Part shown: positions 35,881 through 44,442 of the stretch, one piece after another
Layout: each line of letters opens with the position of its first letter
How positions within the stretch are numbered: position 1 is the first letter of the stretch
From: Litoreibacter meonggei
GTDB taxonomy: Bacteria; Pseudomonadota; Alphaproteobacteria; Rhodobacterales; Rhodobacteraceae
DNA length: 64,000 nt
NCBI RefSeq assembly: GCF_003663885.1
Contig: NZ_RCCE01000003.1
Coordinates: forward strand, 1-64,000
Direction of reading: 5' to 3'
Position numbers and translations under genes: made by a program
Notes under the pieces: generated by a model
Seen by the model: only the letters and a program-made list of their open reading frames with translations
What the model was told of the DNA's origin: nothing
Databases searched by the model: none

Positions 35881-36214
35881 TCCTGTCTGAATGTCAGTGC
35901 GTCTTATCCAAAAGCGACGTCCAGCACCCTGCAAACTGCCTTTCTCCTTGTTGGTGGGTAGGCGTCGAAGTCGAAGATGCCCTAAGCATTGCCGAGAAGA
36001 TCGAGATCTGAATATTTGGCTAACGGCACTCTCAGCCGTTCGCCTTCCATAAGCAATCATGCGTCATCAGATGCCTGCGAGACGGCCCTTTGATTGCATT
36101 CAATTTTACGCAGCTTCTAAAAAACCAACACTTTGCGCAACGAACTCGTAAGCCTAGGATTACTGTCTGTCTTGCGAACTGCGATGTGGCTTGTGTTAAA
36201 AGCTGCAATCAAGC
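35881..36214. other. Gap without recognisable features
   Basis: This stretch separates two leftward genes. It holds the promoter side of the desaturase gene and the downstream side of glk. I see no gene, no strong hairpin and no repeat words here. Confidence 0.4.
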
Positions 36215-37138
36215 TCACTGTCTATGGTCAAGGGCGGCACACCCATAAAGGGCCGCGAAATCGTCTTCGATTGTGAAAAGACTTGGGGTTCGGGCGCCAA
36301 GGATGTCGCAAGGTTGCGCAAAGACTTCGATAAGTCGAGCCGTTGATATGCCTACAACAGCTCGGGCGACGCTGCCTGCTAGGTAGACGCCACAGGACGG
36401 TATGTAAGCCAGCGACAAATCACGCAACAGCTGTCCAATCAGGGCCGCGTAGTGATCAATGGCGTTGGAAATGGCAGGGTTGCTTGACGTCTTGTAGGAC
36501 TGGATCGCAGTGGTACCGAGCAGGGTATTGTCGCCGGTAAACTGTTGGCAAAACAACGTAAAGCCGCGCCCTGAAAACAGTGTTTCGATCGTTGGAAACA
36601 GGTCTGGTGAAAGGTCGATTGCCTTAAGCATGTCCGACACGTTTTTCGGCATAGAAATATGCCCTGCTTCGACGGCGAGGCAATGAACGCCATTGAGTGT
36701 ACTCAAAACGGGGCTAACGTTAAATCCCGTCCCAATCCCGACGACCAAAGATTGCCCAGTCTTGGACGGCAACGCAGGGCCGTTATAGATGCGCCGTAAC
36801 TGGGTTGGGAGCAGTGAAGGGACCGCATACCCAAGTGCCGACAAATCATTGACCTGAACCACGTCCTTACAGCCGAACCGTTGGAGCAATTCGGTCGTTA
36901 GAATTGTCCACTTCCGGTTGGTCAGCACCGCTTTGTCGCCGTGAACTGGCCCCGCGACGGCGATGACCATGTCATCTAGCGGCGCGGGCGCGTGGTCTTT
37001 GAGATAGGCCGCTACGATATCGTAGAGGTGCGGCCAGTCGTCATTGCTGAAATTGCGAACGGATTGCGGGACGATTGCACCGTCTTTGCACAAAGCCAAT
37101 CGTGCATTCGTCCCGCCAATATCTGCCACCAAACGCAT
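36215..37138 (-). CDS. glk: Glucokinase
   Basis: A 307-residue kinase of the bacterial Glk family (non-ROK). The phosphate loop is LVADIGGTNARLAL at 3-16, the glucose-binding region VVQVNDLSALGYA near 95-107 (with the catalytic Asp), a VVGIGTGFNVSPVL loop near 135, and AVEAGHISMP near 155. It phosphorylates glucose to glucose-6-P in the cytoplasm. Its start lies 4 bp after the stop of the ABC ATPase gene, so it is the last gene of the glucose-import operon. Confidence 0.93.
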   Translation of the reverse strand: MRLVADIGGTNARLALCKDGAIVPQSVRNFSNDDWPHLYDIVAAYLKDHAPAPLDDMVIAVAGPVHGDKAVLTNRKWTILTTELLQRFGCKDVVQVNDLSALGYAVPSLLPTQLRRIYNGPALPSKTGQSLVVGIGTGFNVSPVLSTLNGVHCLAVEAGHISMPKNVSDMLKAIDLSPDLFPTIETLFSGRGFTLFCQQFTGDNTLLGTTAIQSYKTSSNPAISNAIDHYAALIGQLLRDLSLAYIPSCGVYLAGSVARAVVGISTARLIEVFAQPCDILGARTPSLFTIEDDFAALYGCAALDHRQ

Positions 37139-37142
37139 GCGG

Positions 37143-38240
37143 TTAATTCAGCCGTAAACCGGTCTCGGGTTCAAAATAGGAGACTTTTCCAAGATCAAAC
37201 GCCAGACGTTGTGCAGTGCCTGCGGCAGCTGTTGTTTCAGCATGCAAGCGCGCGGTCACGTGTTTACCGCCAAGCTGCATCACAGCAAACGTATCGGCGC
37301 CTGCGGGCTCAACAATATCGATCAGACAATCCGCTTGTTGCGTGTCGTCAGTGCGGGCAAGGGCGGCATCTACGATATCTTCAGGACGCACTCCAATAAT
37401 GACATTCTCTGGCAAGTCGGTATTGCGCGTGTCTGTCAAAACAATCGGATCGGCGTCTTTGCGTGCGATTTCGATCTGCATGCCTTTGCCGTTCGCTTTT
37501 GTCTTAGCTGGGATCAGGTTCATCGCAGGGCTGCCCATGAAATCGGCCACAAACAGATTGGCAGGACGGTTGTAAATCTCAGCAGGGGTGCCGATCTGCT
37601 GGATCACACCGCCTTTCATCACCACGATCTTGGTCGCCAATGTCATGGCTTCGATCTGATCGTGTGTGACGTAAACCATGGACGCGCCGAGCCGTTGATG
37701 CAGCGCTTTAATCTCGGTGCGCATTTCGACGCGCAGTTTAGCGTCAAGGTTGGACAATGGTTCATCAAATAAGAACAACTTTGGATCCCGCACCAAGGCA
37801 CGGCCCATCGCGACACGTTGGCGCTGACCACCGGACAATTGGCCCGGCTTGCGGTGCAACAGCGGTTCGATCTGTAACTGTGTGGACACGTGCTTAAGTT
37901 TGGCGTCCTGTGTAGCCTGATCGATGCCGCGAACTTTCATCCCGAAGGTGATGTTCTTGGCCACGGTCATGGTCGGATACAAAGCGTAGGATTGAAACAC
38001 CATCGCGATGTCGCGGTCCTTGGGGCTGACGTTTGTCATGTTTTGCCCGCCAATAAACAAATCCCCCCCTGAGATCGGCTCAAGCCCAGCGATACAGTTT
38101 AACAGCGTTGACTTACCGCAACCGGAGGGCCCGACGAGGACCAGAAAGTCCCCTTTTTCGATCGACACATTGATGTCTTTCAGAACCTCGGTTGCCCCGT
38201 AGTTCTTGTAGAGGTTTTTAACTTCGAGAATAGGTGACAT
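37143..38240 (-). CDS. Sugar ABC transporter ATPase, UgpC/MalK type (glucose system)
   Basis: A 365-residue ATPase with Walker [14 protein letters not shown] near 35-47, Q-loop [13 protein letters not shown], signature [16 protein letters not shown], Walker [14 protein letters not shown] and switch VTHDQIEAMTL. A MalK-like regulatory domain contains VIIGVRPEDIVD. It energises the importer encoded by the next three upstream genes and is followed by glk, which marks the cargo as a hexose. Confidence 0.93.
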   Translation of the reverse strand: MSPILEVKNLYKNYGATEVLKDINVSIEKGDFLVLVGPSGCGKSTLLNCIAGLEPISGGDLFIGGQNMTNVSPKDRDIAMVFQSYALYPTMTVAKNITFGMKVRGIDQATQDAKLKHVSTQLQIEPLLHRKPGQLSGGQRQRVAMGRALVRDPKLFLFDEPLSNLDAKLRVEMRTEIKALHQRLGASMVYVTHDQIEAMTLATKIVVMKGGVIQQIGTPAEIYNRPANLFVADFMGSPAMNLIPAKTKANGKGMQIEIARKDADPIVLTDTRNTDLPENVIIGVRPEDIVDAALARTDDTQQADCLIDIVEPAGADTFAVMQLGGKHVTARLHAETTAAAGTAQRLAFDLGKVSYFEPETGLRLN

Positions 38241-38245
38241 CTGAT

Positions 38246-39139
38246 TTATCCCTTTACAGAACCAGCGGTCAGACCGCGGATGAAATATTTGCCAGCAACG
38301 ACATAGACAAGCAGTGTCGGCAGGGCAGCGATGATCGCTGCGGCCATATCGACATTGTATTCTTTGACGCCAGTGGTTGAGTTTACGATGTTGTTAAGAG
38401 CAACCGTCACAGGCTGAGTGCCAGCTTGGCTAAAGCTTACCCCGAACAGGAAGTCGTTCCATATCTGGGTGAACTGCCAGATGACGGACACAACGATGAT
38501 CGGCAGGCTCAGCGGCAGGAAGATCGACCAGAAGATACGAAAGAAGCCTGCGCCATCGACTTTTGCCGCCTTTGTCAGCTCGGACGGGATGCTAACGTAG
38601 TAGTTGCGGAAAAACAGCGTGGTAAAACCAAGGCCATAGATCACGTGGACGAAAATCAAACCCGGAATGGTGCCAGATATCCCCAATTTGCCCAGCACGA
38701 TCGCCATAGGCAAAAGCACGACCTGAAACGGGATGAAGCACCCAAACAACAACAATGCAAAAAAGATGTTCGCACCTTTGAATTTCCATTGCGCCACAAC
38801 GTAGCCATTCAACGCGCCGATGATCGTGGAGATAAGAACGGCAGGAATGGCGATCAGAAGTGAATTCAGGAAATAGGGGCGCACGCCTTCGCATTGGATA
38901 CCCGTACAGGCACCAGACCATGCCGTGCGCCAAGCATCAAAAGTGACTTCGCGTGGCAGCGATACAAGATCGCCCGTGCGGATTTCATCCAAAGACTTCA
39001 GCGACGTTGTAATCATCACAAACAGCGGCATGAGATAAAACAGCGCAAAGACGCCAAGCAGGATGTAGAGGATAAAGCGCAGAACCAGTTTGGTCGTCGG
39101 GCTTTGGGTGCGGGTCGGGGCGTAAGACATATCAGTCAT
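38246..39139 (-). CDS. Sugar ABC transporter permease, MalG type (glucose system)
   Basis: A 297-residue permease with six helices. The EAA loop is ELTKAAKVDGAGFFRIFWSIFLPLSLP near 184-210, and the C-terminus GKYFIRGLTAGSVKG has the MalG-family ending. The periplasmic loop GACTGIQCEGVRPYFLNSLLIA is characteristic of glucose/mannose-type importers. It starts inside the end of the upstream permease gene (8-bp overlap). Confidence 0.92.
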   Translation of the reverse strand: MTDMSYAPTRTQSPTTKLVLRFILYILLGVFALFYLMPLFVMITTSLKSLDEIRTGDLVSLPREVTFDAWRTAWSGACTGIQCEGVRPYFLNSLLIAIPAVLISTIIGALNGYVVAQWKFKGANIFFALLLFGCFIPFQVVLLPMAIVLGKLGISGTIPGLIFVHVIYGLGFTTLFFRNYYVSIPSELTKAAKVDGAGFFRIFWSIFLPLSLPIIVVSVIWQFTQIWNDFLFGVSFSQAGTQPVTVALNNIVNSTTGVKEYNVDMAAAIIAALPTLLVYVVAGKYFIRGLTAGSVKG

Positions 39140-40004
39140 TTTTGGTCCTCAATTCTGAATAGAGGTAAGGGACAACAATCGTGAACACGACAAGCATCAT
39201 GACCATGGCCGAACTTGCCGCCTGCCCGATGTCACCGCGCGAGAACGCCATGGCATACATGTAGGTGGCCGGAAGATCGGTCGCGTAACCCGGGCCACCG
39301 CCAGTAAGCGCGATGACGAGGTCAAAAGCTTTGATCGCGAGGTGGGCCAGCACGATGAACGCGCTGAGGAAAATTGGGGCCATCGACGGAATAATGATCG
39401 CGGAATAAACGCGCCAAGTGGGGATGCCATCAACCTGCGCGGCCTTGATGATTTCTTCATCCACAGAGCGAAGCCCGGCAAGGAATAGCGCCATAACGAA
39501 GCCGGAACTTTGCCAGACCGCGGCAAGCACAACGGTGTAGATCGCCATGTCCTGATCAACCAGCCAGTTGAATTCAAAATTGGCGAACCCCCAGCCCTTG
39601 ACGGTGGCTTCGATTCCAAGTTCAGGGTTCAGGATCCATTTCCATGCGGTGCCTGTGACGATCATCGACAGGGCCATGGGATAAAGATAAATCGTGCGGA
39701 TCGCGCCTTCGGTGCGGATTTTCTGGTCCAGCAGGATCGCCAGAAGCAGACCCAGAACCATAGCGATCACGATAAATAATGTGCCAAATATGGCGAGGTT
39801 CACCATCGCGGTCTCAAACCTTGGCGAGTCGGCGAGGCGTTCATACTGGATAAAGCTGTCCAGCTCGTAGCGCGGCATGAGACGCGAACGTGTCAGTGAC
39901 ACCCAAGCCGTCCAGCCGATAAAGCCGTATACAAACACCATGACGGCGATGAATGACGGCGCCAAAACGATTTTTGGCATGTTGTCTTGCAACCATCTTG
40001 TCAT
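39132..40004 (-). CDS. Sugar ABC transporter permease, MalF type (glucose system)
   Basis: A 290-residue permease with six helices. Helix 1 is near 12-34, and the EAA loop DEEIIKAAQVDGIPTWRVYSAIIIPSMAP is near 185-213. I start it at ATG 40004 (MTRWLQDNMPKIV), which has an AAAGGGGGA ribosome site; the longer frame up to 40187 would run through an intercistronic hairpin and into the binding-protein gene. Confidence 0.92.
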   Translation of the reverse strand: MTRWLQDNMPKIVLAPSFIAVMVFVYGFIGWTAWVSLTRSRLMPRYELDSFIQYERLADSPRFETAMVNLAIFGTLFIVIAMVLGLLLAILLDQKIRTEGAIRTIYLYPMALSMIVTGTAWKWILNPELGIEATVKGWGFANFEFNWLVDQDMAIYTVVLAAVWQSSGFVMALFLAGLRSVDEEIIKAAQVDGIPTWRVYSAIIIPSMAPIFLSAFIVLAHLAIKAFDLVIALTGGGPGYATDLPATYMYAMAFSRGDIGQAASSAMVMMLVVFTIVVPYLYSELRTKND

Positions 40005-40026
40005 GTGAAGTCCCCCTTTGGTTGGT

Positions 40027-40053
40027 GGCCCTGCCCCAGATCGGGGCAAGGCC
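40027..40053 (-). terminator. Intercistronic hairpin between glucose binding protein and permease genes
   Basis: An 11-bp stem with one mismatch: GGCC..GCCCC at 40027-40037 pairs with GGGGC..GGCC at 40043-40053, with a 5-nt loop. It lies 21 bp after the binding-protein stop and has no T-tract on the downstream side, so partial termination or mRNA protection is more likely than full termination. The amino-sugar operon has a hairpin at the same place. Confidence 0.6.
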
Positions 40054-40074
40054 GTTTTCGTAATCTTTAAAAGA

Positions 40075-41325
40075 TTACTGGGAGTTGGCGACAGCCTGAG
40101 ACAACATCTGAACCGCTTCTTCAGAAGACATGTCAGAGTTGAAGTGCGCTGTAACAACGTCTGTGATCGCGCCGGACTGCGCACCAAACAGTGCCATCCC
40201 GTGTGCGTAAGATGGCATCAATGTGCCGCCCTCGTTCGTAGACGCCATGTCAGCAGCAGAAATCTGCGCGCACTCATCAAAGCCGGACAGATCAACGTCT
40301 GTACGGGCTGGGATGGAGCCTTTGTTCATGTTGAACACTTCTTGGAACGTTGGCCCCATGATGAGTTCAGCCAGCAGTTCCTGACCAGCGGCTTTGCCGT
40401 CACCTTCAACAGAGAACATCGCAAAGCTGTCTACGTTATAGAGGTAGCCGTCACCCGGAGTGGACGCACATGTGAAATCAACGCCTGGAACTTTTCCAGC
40501 AGCGAGGAATTCACCCTTTGCCCAGTCACCCATGATCTGGAAAGCGGCTTCGCCGTTCATGACCATTGCTGTGGCGAGGTTCCAGTCACGACCAGAGAAG
40601 TTTGGATCAACATAGCCGCGCATGGTGCGCATCTGATCAAACGCTGCAATCATCGTGTCAGATGTCAGCGCCTCTGGGTCGAGGTCTACGAGAGCTGCCT
40701 GATAGAACTCAGCGCCGCCGAGACCCAAAACAACAGTTTCGAACACAGTGGCGTCCTGCCAAGCCTGACCACCGTGGGCCAGTGGAATGATCCCAGCGGC
40801 TTGCAGTTTTTCGGCTGCGGCGTTGAACTCGTCCCAAGTTGTTGGCATCTCGATGCCGTTAGCAGCCAAGATTTCTGTGTTGGCCCAGATCCAGTCAACG
40901 CGGTGCACGTTTACTGGCGCCGCACACCAAGTGCCATCGCACTGCATGTGTGCTGCGATGGACGCTGGCAGCAGGTTTGCCCAGTCGTTGGCTTCTGCAA
41001 CGCTGGAAATGTCAGCCAGAACGCCTTCCGCAAACCATTCCTGAATGGCTGGGCCTTTGATCTGTGCTGCTGTTGGCGCGTTGCCGGACAGAACGCGTGC
41101 ACGAAGTGCCGTTCCAGCCGCGTCACCGCCGCCGCCAGCAACTGGCATGTCAGTCCATGTGCCGCCGTTTGCAGCGAACTCTTCTTGCAGAACTGCGACT
41201 GATTTCGCTTCGCCACCGGATGTCCAGTAGTGCAGAACTTCTGCTTCAGCGTGACCCTCAGCAAAAGCTGCGCCAGCGGCACAAACTGCAATCGCGGATG
41301 CGGTGCTCAATACGTAAGATTTCAT
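40075..41325 (-). CDS. Glucose/mannose-type ABC solute-binding protein
   Basis: A 416-residue protein with a signal peptide (cut near AAFAEG, residue 22). A sugar-binding fold of the glucose/mannose type follows: AEVLHYWTSGGEAKSVAVLQEEF near 28-50, DMPVAGGGGDAAGTALRARV, VNVHRVDWIWANTEIL and a late MFSVEGDG stretch. Relatives in Pseudomonas and thermophiles bind glucose. It heads an operon with two permeases, an ATPase and glk, which fits glucose uptake and phosphorylation. It is divergent from a two-component system. Confidence 0.9.
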   Translation of the reverse strand: MKSYVLSTASAIAVCAAGAAFAEGHAEAEVLHYWTSGGEAKSVAVLQEEFAANGGTWTDMPVAGGGGDAAGTALRARVLSGNAPTAAQIKGPAIQEWFAEGVLADISSVAEANDWANLLPASIAAHMQCDGTWCAAPVNVHRVDWIWANTEILAANGIEMPTTWDEFNAAAEKLQAAGIIPLAHGGQAWQDATVFETVVLGLGGAEFYQAALVDLDPEALTSDTMIAAFDQMRTMRGYVDPNFSGRDWNLATAMVMNGEAAFQIMGDWAKGEFLAAGKVPGVDFTCASTPGDGYLYNVDSFAMFSVEGDGKAAGQELLAELIMGPTFQEVFNMNKGSIPARTDVDLSGFDECAQISAADMASTNEGGTLMPSYAHGMALFGAQSGAITDVVTAHFNSDMSSEEAVQMLSQAVANSQ

Positions 41326-41360
41326 TTTGGTTTCCTCCCAAAGAATTGCCCATCACGGGC

Positions 41361-41388
41361 TTGGTGCGGCGACATTGGTGCGGCGACA
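41361..41388. repeat. 14-bp tandem duplication in the glucose promoter region
   Basis: TTGGTGCGGCGACA occurs twice without spacer at 41361-41374 and 41375-41388, 36-63 bp upstream of the binding-protein start. It looks like a recent slippage duplication within the leader or promoter. Confidence 0.8.
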
Positions 41389-41450
41389 TAAGCCATGCAA
41401 CGGCTGACTAACGGCCTTTCGCCCTCATCATGCATTAATCTGGGCAAGCC

Positions 41451-41500
41451 GTTACAACTTGTTACGCAAGGCTCGATTTTGTTGCACAATGTTACGTAAG
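41451..41500. promoter_or_regulatory. Phased GTTRC direct repeats, likely response-regulator operator
   Basis: GTTACAACTT (41451), GTTACGCAAG (41461), GTTGCACAAT (41481) and GTTACGTAAG (41491) fall exactly on a 10-bp phase, with the 41471 position empty. This gives two tandem pairs 30 bp apart. Pairs of 10-bp direct repeats are the usual binding mode of OmpR-family regulators, one of which starts at 41547. The glucose operon starts on the other side. Confidence 0.75.
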
Positions 41501-41546
41501 GATAGGGTCATCGCTGCTCGGGCGGCTGGCAAAGGGGGAAACAGAC

Positions 41547-42284
41547 ATGGCGATTCCACGCATCTTGGTTGTCGATGACGATGTAGAAATGCGCGCAATG
41601 ATGACGCAGTTCTTGCAACAGAACGGGTCTATTGCCCTGCCTGCGGCAAACGAAGCGGAGGTGCGCCGCCACATCGACGGTGGCCGTGTCGATCTGGTGT
41701 TACTGGACGTCATGTTAGGCGACGAGAACGGTTTAGAGATTTGCAAGCATCTGCGCCGCGAGCAGGACGTGCCGATCATTATGGTGTCTGCCTTGTCTGC
41801 CGATCACCAACGTATGGAGGGGTATGCGGTTGGCGCGGACGACTACATTGCCAAACCGTTTAATCCTGAATTGTTGTTGGCGCGGGTCAAAGCGGTGCTA
41901 TCGCGCACGCGACGGTCGGCGTCCTTAGTGCACCGTCGGAACACAAAAACCTTTCAGTTTCACGGCTGGACCTATGACGCAAAAACCAGCGAGGTCTTGT
42001 CGCCTACAAAGGTGCAAGTCGCCCTGTCGCACCGTGAAACCGCATTATTGCAAGTGTTGCTCGCCAACCCGCACATCCCTCTCACCCGCGAGGAAATTGC
42101 GGCCAACCTAGACGTCACAGGCGAAGGCCAGCCTCCGAGTGAGGCGACAGGTCGCGCGATTGATGTTTTGGTGGGGCGTTTGCGCAATAAGATCGAAACG
42201 AACCCGAAGGAGCCCAAAATTCTAAAAACGGAACGCGGGGTTGGGTATGTTTTCGCTGCGGATGTTGCGGTATCAGATACGTGA
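41547..42284 (+). CDS. OmpR family response regulator
   Basis: A 245-residue regulator. The receiver domain (1-120) has acidic residues DDD at 10-12, phospho-acceptor Asp54 in VLLDVMLGDENG, Ser81 and Lys103 in YIAKPFNPE. The C-terminal winged-helix DNA-binding domain (about 140-240) includes LSHRETALLQVLLANPHIPLTREEI and AIDVLVGRLRNKIE. It acts in the cytoplasm as the phosphorylated output of the adjacent kinase. Position next to a glucose importer and glk recalls the Pseudomonas GltR/GtrS arrangement; control of glucose uptake is inferred. Confidence 0.93.
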   Translation: MAIPRILVVDDDVEMRAMMTQFLQQNGSIALPAANEAEVRRHIDGGRVDLVLLDVMLGDENGLEICKHLRREQDVPIIMVSALSADHQRMEGYAVGADDYIAKPFNPELLLARVKAVLSRTRRSASLVHRRNTKTFQFHGWTYDAKTSEVLSPTKVQVALSHRETALLQVLLANPHIPLTREEIAANLDVTGEGQPPSEATGRAIDVLVGRLRNKIETNPKEPKILKTERGVGYVFAADVAVSDT

Positions 42285-43732
42285 GAAACCCGCTAAACAG
42301 CCTGCGCATGATTGGGGCCATATTGGTTCTTGCGGCGCTTTTTATGGGTGGTGGCACGGTTTGGATGTGGGAAAAATCCACGTCCGATTGGCGCGCATAT
42401 GGCACGGCGTCCTACGATGCTGGCGTGACTTTGTATTACGCACTGCAAAACGGAACCGCCCCGCCTGCTGGCATAAAGCTCACCCCCCTTCCCACCGACG
42501 ATCAGGTCCATGCAACAAACGGATCATTCCGCCAAATTGCCGGGGCTCCGGCTGCCTCGCGGATCACGATTGTCCCAATCTTGCCCGATGTTGCCAATCA
42601 GATCACGGGTGCCTCTGTCACGATGGCGATCCTTTCCCCTGATCTCACCTATGGTCTTGCGGATCTGCCGCACCGTGACGGACAAACGGCGGCAGAAACC
42701 ATGGGCGCGATCACCCGAAAACTGGCCACGTTCTGTAACGATCCGTTTGTCGTGGCCCGCATGGGTGATGCCGACTGGGTTGAAATAGACGGCAACGCCG
42801 TTTGGGGCTGCGCGGCTGCCCCCCCTGATCGCCGCATACTCGCAGCACTTTTGGCGGTGGTCGCAACAGGCATTCTCATGACCGTCGCGTTGAATTTGCC
42901 CGTTTCATTCTCGTCCTTCGCGGAACAGCTGAGCAATCGTAGACGCGTCGGTGGCCCCACCCGTTATGATCCGACTGGCCCGCAAGAACTGCAAGAAATC
43001 ATAACAGCCGTTAACAGCTATCTGGAAGTTGAACGCGAACAATTGGCTGGCCGTGCCGCTGTCTTATCGGGTGTAAGCCACGACCTTGGCACACCTGCCA
43101 CACGGCTGCGCTTGCGCGCTGCGTTGATCCAAGACACCGACTTGCGCCAAAAATTTGAAACCGACATCGACAGCATGACAGGTATCATCGAAAGCGTGCT
43201 GACCTATACCCATGTGGAAATGGGCGCCGAAGAACCGCGGAACCTGTCGTTGACGTCACTGTTGGACGCCATTGTCGCCAATTACCAGGATGTGGGCCGC
43301 CCGGTGACATTGCGCAAAGCCAAAGACGTCGTTTTACAGGGTGGGAAATCCATCTTCATGTCGCGCCAAGGCTACGGCGTGGTGTCCAATGATCGTGACA
43401 CTGTGGTTTATGGCCGCCCCGTTTCGCTTGAACGGGCCATCACAAACCTGATCGAAAACGCGCTGAAATACGGCCGCCGCGCTACCGTTTCGCTGGAAGC
43501 AAACGCGCAGTCCGCGACGATCCTCATCGAAGATGAAGGCTCAGAAAGTTCAGCCGCCGAGATTGAAAAGCTTTTGGCTCCGTTTCAACGTGGTGAGAAC
43601 ACGGCAACGATAGATGGCCACGGACTTGGCCTGACAATTGTAGCGACCATTGCAAAATTGCATGGTGGCCAGCTGACGTTCGAAGATTCCGCAACGGGCG
43701 TGACAGCGCGGCTGGCTATTCAGAGATCTTAA
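42281..43732 (+). CDS. Sensor histidine kinase
   Basis: A 483-residue membrane kinase with a GTG start overlapping the regulator stop (GTGA). Helix 1 is near 8-28, the periplasmic sensor domain 29-185 (two Cys, at 152 and 177), and helix 2 near 186-206. Next come a linker and the phospho-acceptor His267 in SGVSHDLGTPATR. The ATPase domain follows, with N-box LIENALKYGRR, G1 LIEDEGSES and G2 GHGLGLTIVATI. The G1 box has EDEGS in place of the usual DDGPG, a mild departure. It should sense a periplasmic signal, perhaps via the sugar-loaded binding protein. Confidence 0.92.
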   Translation: MRNPLNSLRMIGAILVLAALFMGGGTVWMWEKSTSDWRAYGTASYDAGVTLYYALQNGTAPPAGIKLTPLPTDDQVHATNGSFRQIAGAPAASRITIVPILPDVANQITGASVTMAILSPDLTYGLADLPHRDGQTAAETMGAITRKLATFCNDPFVVARMGDADWVEIDGNAVWGCAAAPPDRRILAALLAVVATGILMTVALNLPVSFSSFAEQLSNRRRVGGPTRYDPTGPQELQEIITAVNSYLEVEREQLAGRAAVLSGVSHDLGTPATRLRLRAALIQDTDLRQKFETDIDSMTGIIESVLTYTHVEMGAEEPRNLSLTSLLDAIVANYQDVGRPVTLRKAKDVVLQGGKSIFMSRQGYGVVSNDRDTVVYGRPVSLERAITNLIENALKYGRRATVSLEANAQSATILIEDEGSESSAAEIEKLLAPFQRGENTATIDGHGLGLTIVATIAKLHGGQLTFEDSATGVTARLAIQRS

Positions 43733-44442
43733 GACACGGACCAAACAATAGACAGACACATCGTTTAGATCTGCAAAGCCTCAGCTGGCCAGAAGCGAGT
43801 TTTTCATTCCCGACAGCCGCCGGAATGGTCGGAGTTTATCATAAGGTTGTTACAACTCTCAAAAGGATGGTTCGTGCGGGCAGTAGATCATCGAGCCATC
43901 CGAAGCAGCGCAACCCTACAATGTTCGGTTTGGCAAAGTCGCAATTGGATTCTATTTTTATTATCAAAAGCCGCTGAAAGCCGAGAGCCGATATTGCATC
44001 CGTTGGCATGATCAGCGTCTCGTTGGTTCCAGCATTGCGCAACTGAAGTAAAATTTGGATTTGGCCTATAAGATCTAGATTGAACGGCCGCTTTGGAGAC
44101 CCGTGCCGCTTGGCGGTGACAAGTATACCGCACGCGCGAGTAAATGCTGCGTCTGCGAAGTGGGAAAAACGAATGTCGGGAAAGTCCCGCATTGCAGACC
44201 TTGGCAGCTAAAATTCTGCGCGATTGACCAACGTGCGCGTTCTTTAAGCTGCGCCGCAGCTTCGCGAAGCTCTTCCAGTGTCCGCCATGGTGCAAAGGGA
44301 GACGAGGCACTGAACGGTTTCAAGTGCGTATCGCAATCCTAAATGGTTGCACCACCCTCGGCATCCCCGTCACGAAAACCATAGGATGAATCCGCCTGGG
44401 AAAGGGAGCCATGTCCGACAAATGAATTGTGCTACAGAGTCG
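43733..44442. repeat. Gene-free gap with repeat DNA at the edge of the integrated element
   Basis: The stretch about 44080-44210 shares GAACGGCCGCTT, AAATGCTGCGTCTGCGAA and AGTCCCGCATTGC with the copies at 5350-5480 and 34690, so it belongs to the dispersed repeat. Around 44245-44320 the minus strand reads LKPFSASSPFAPWRTLEELREAA, possibly the remnant of a mobile-element protein; I do not recognise it. No intact gene. Confidence 0.5.

Noticed and set aside
40018-41202. 394-codon open frame on the plus strand opposite the glucose binding protein
   Set aside because: Entirely antisense to a clear ABC binding-protein gene; Cys/Val-rich nonsense sequence, explained by codon bias of the real gene.
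41361-41388. Possible start of a CRISPR or other array
   Set aside because: Only two adjacent copies of a 14-bp unit without spacers; a simple tandem duplication.
44301-44315. Possible left attachment site: GGAGACGA shared with the tRNA-Ser 3' end
   Set aside because: Only 8 bases match, which is expected by chance in this much sequence.
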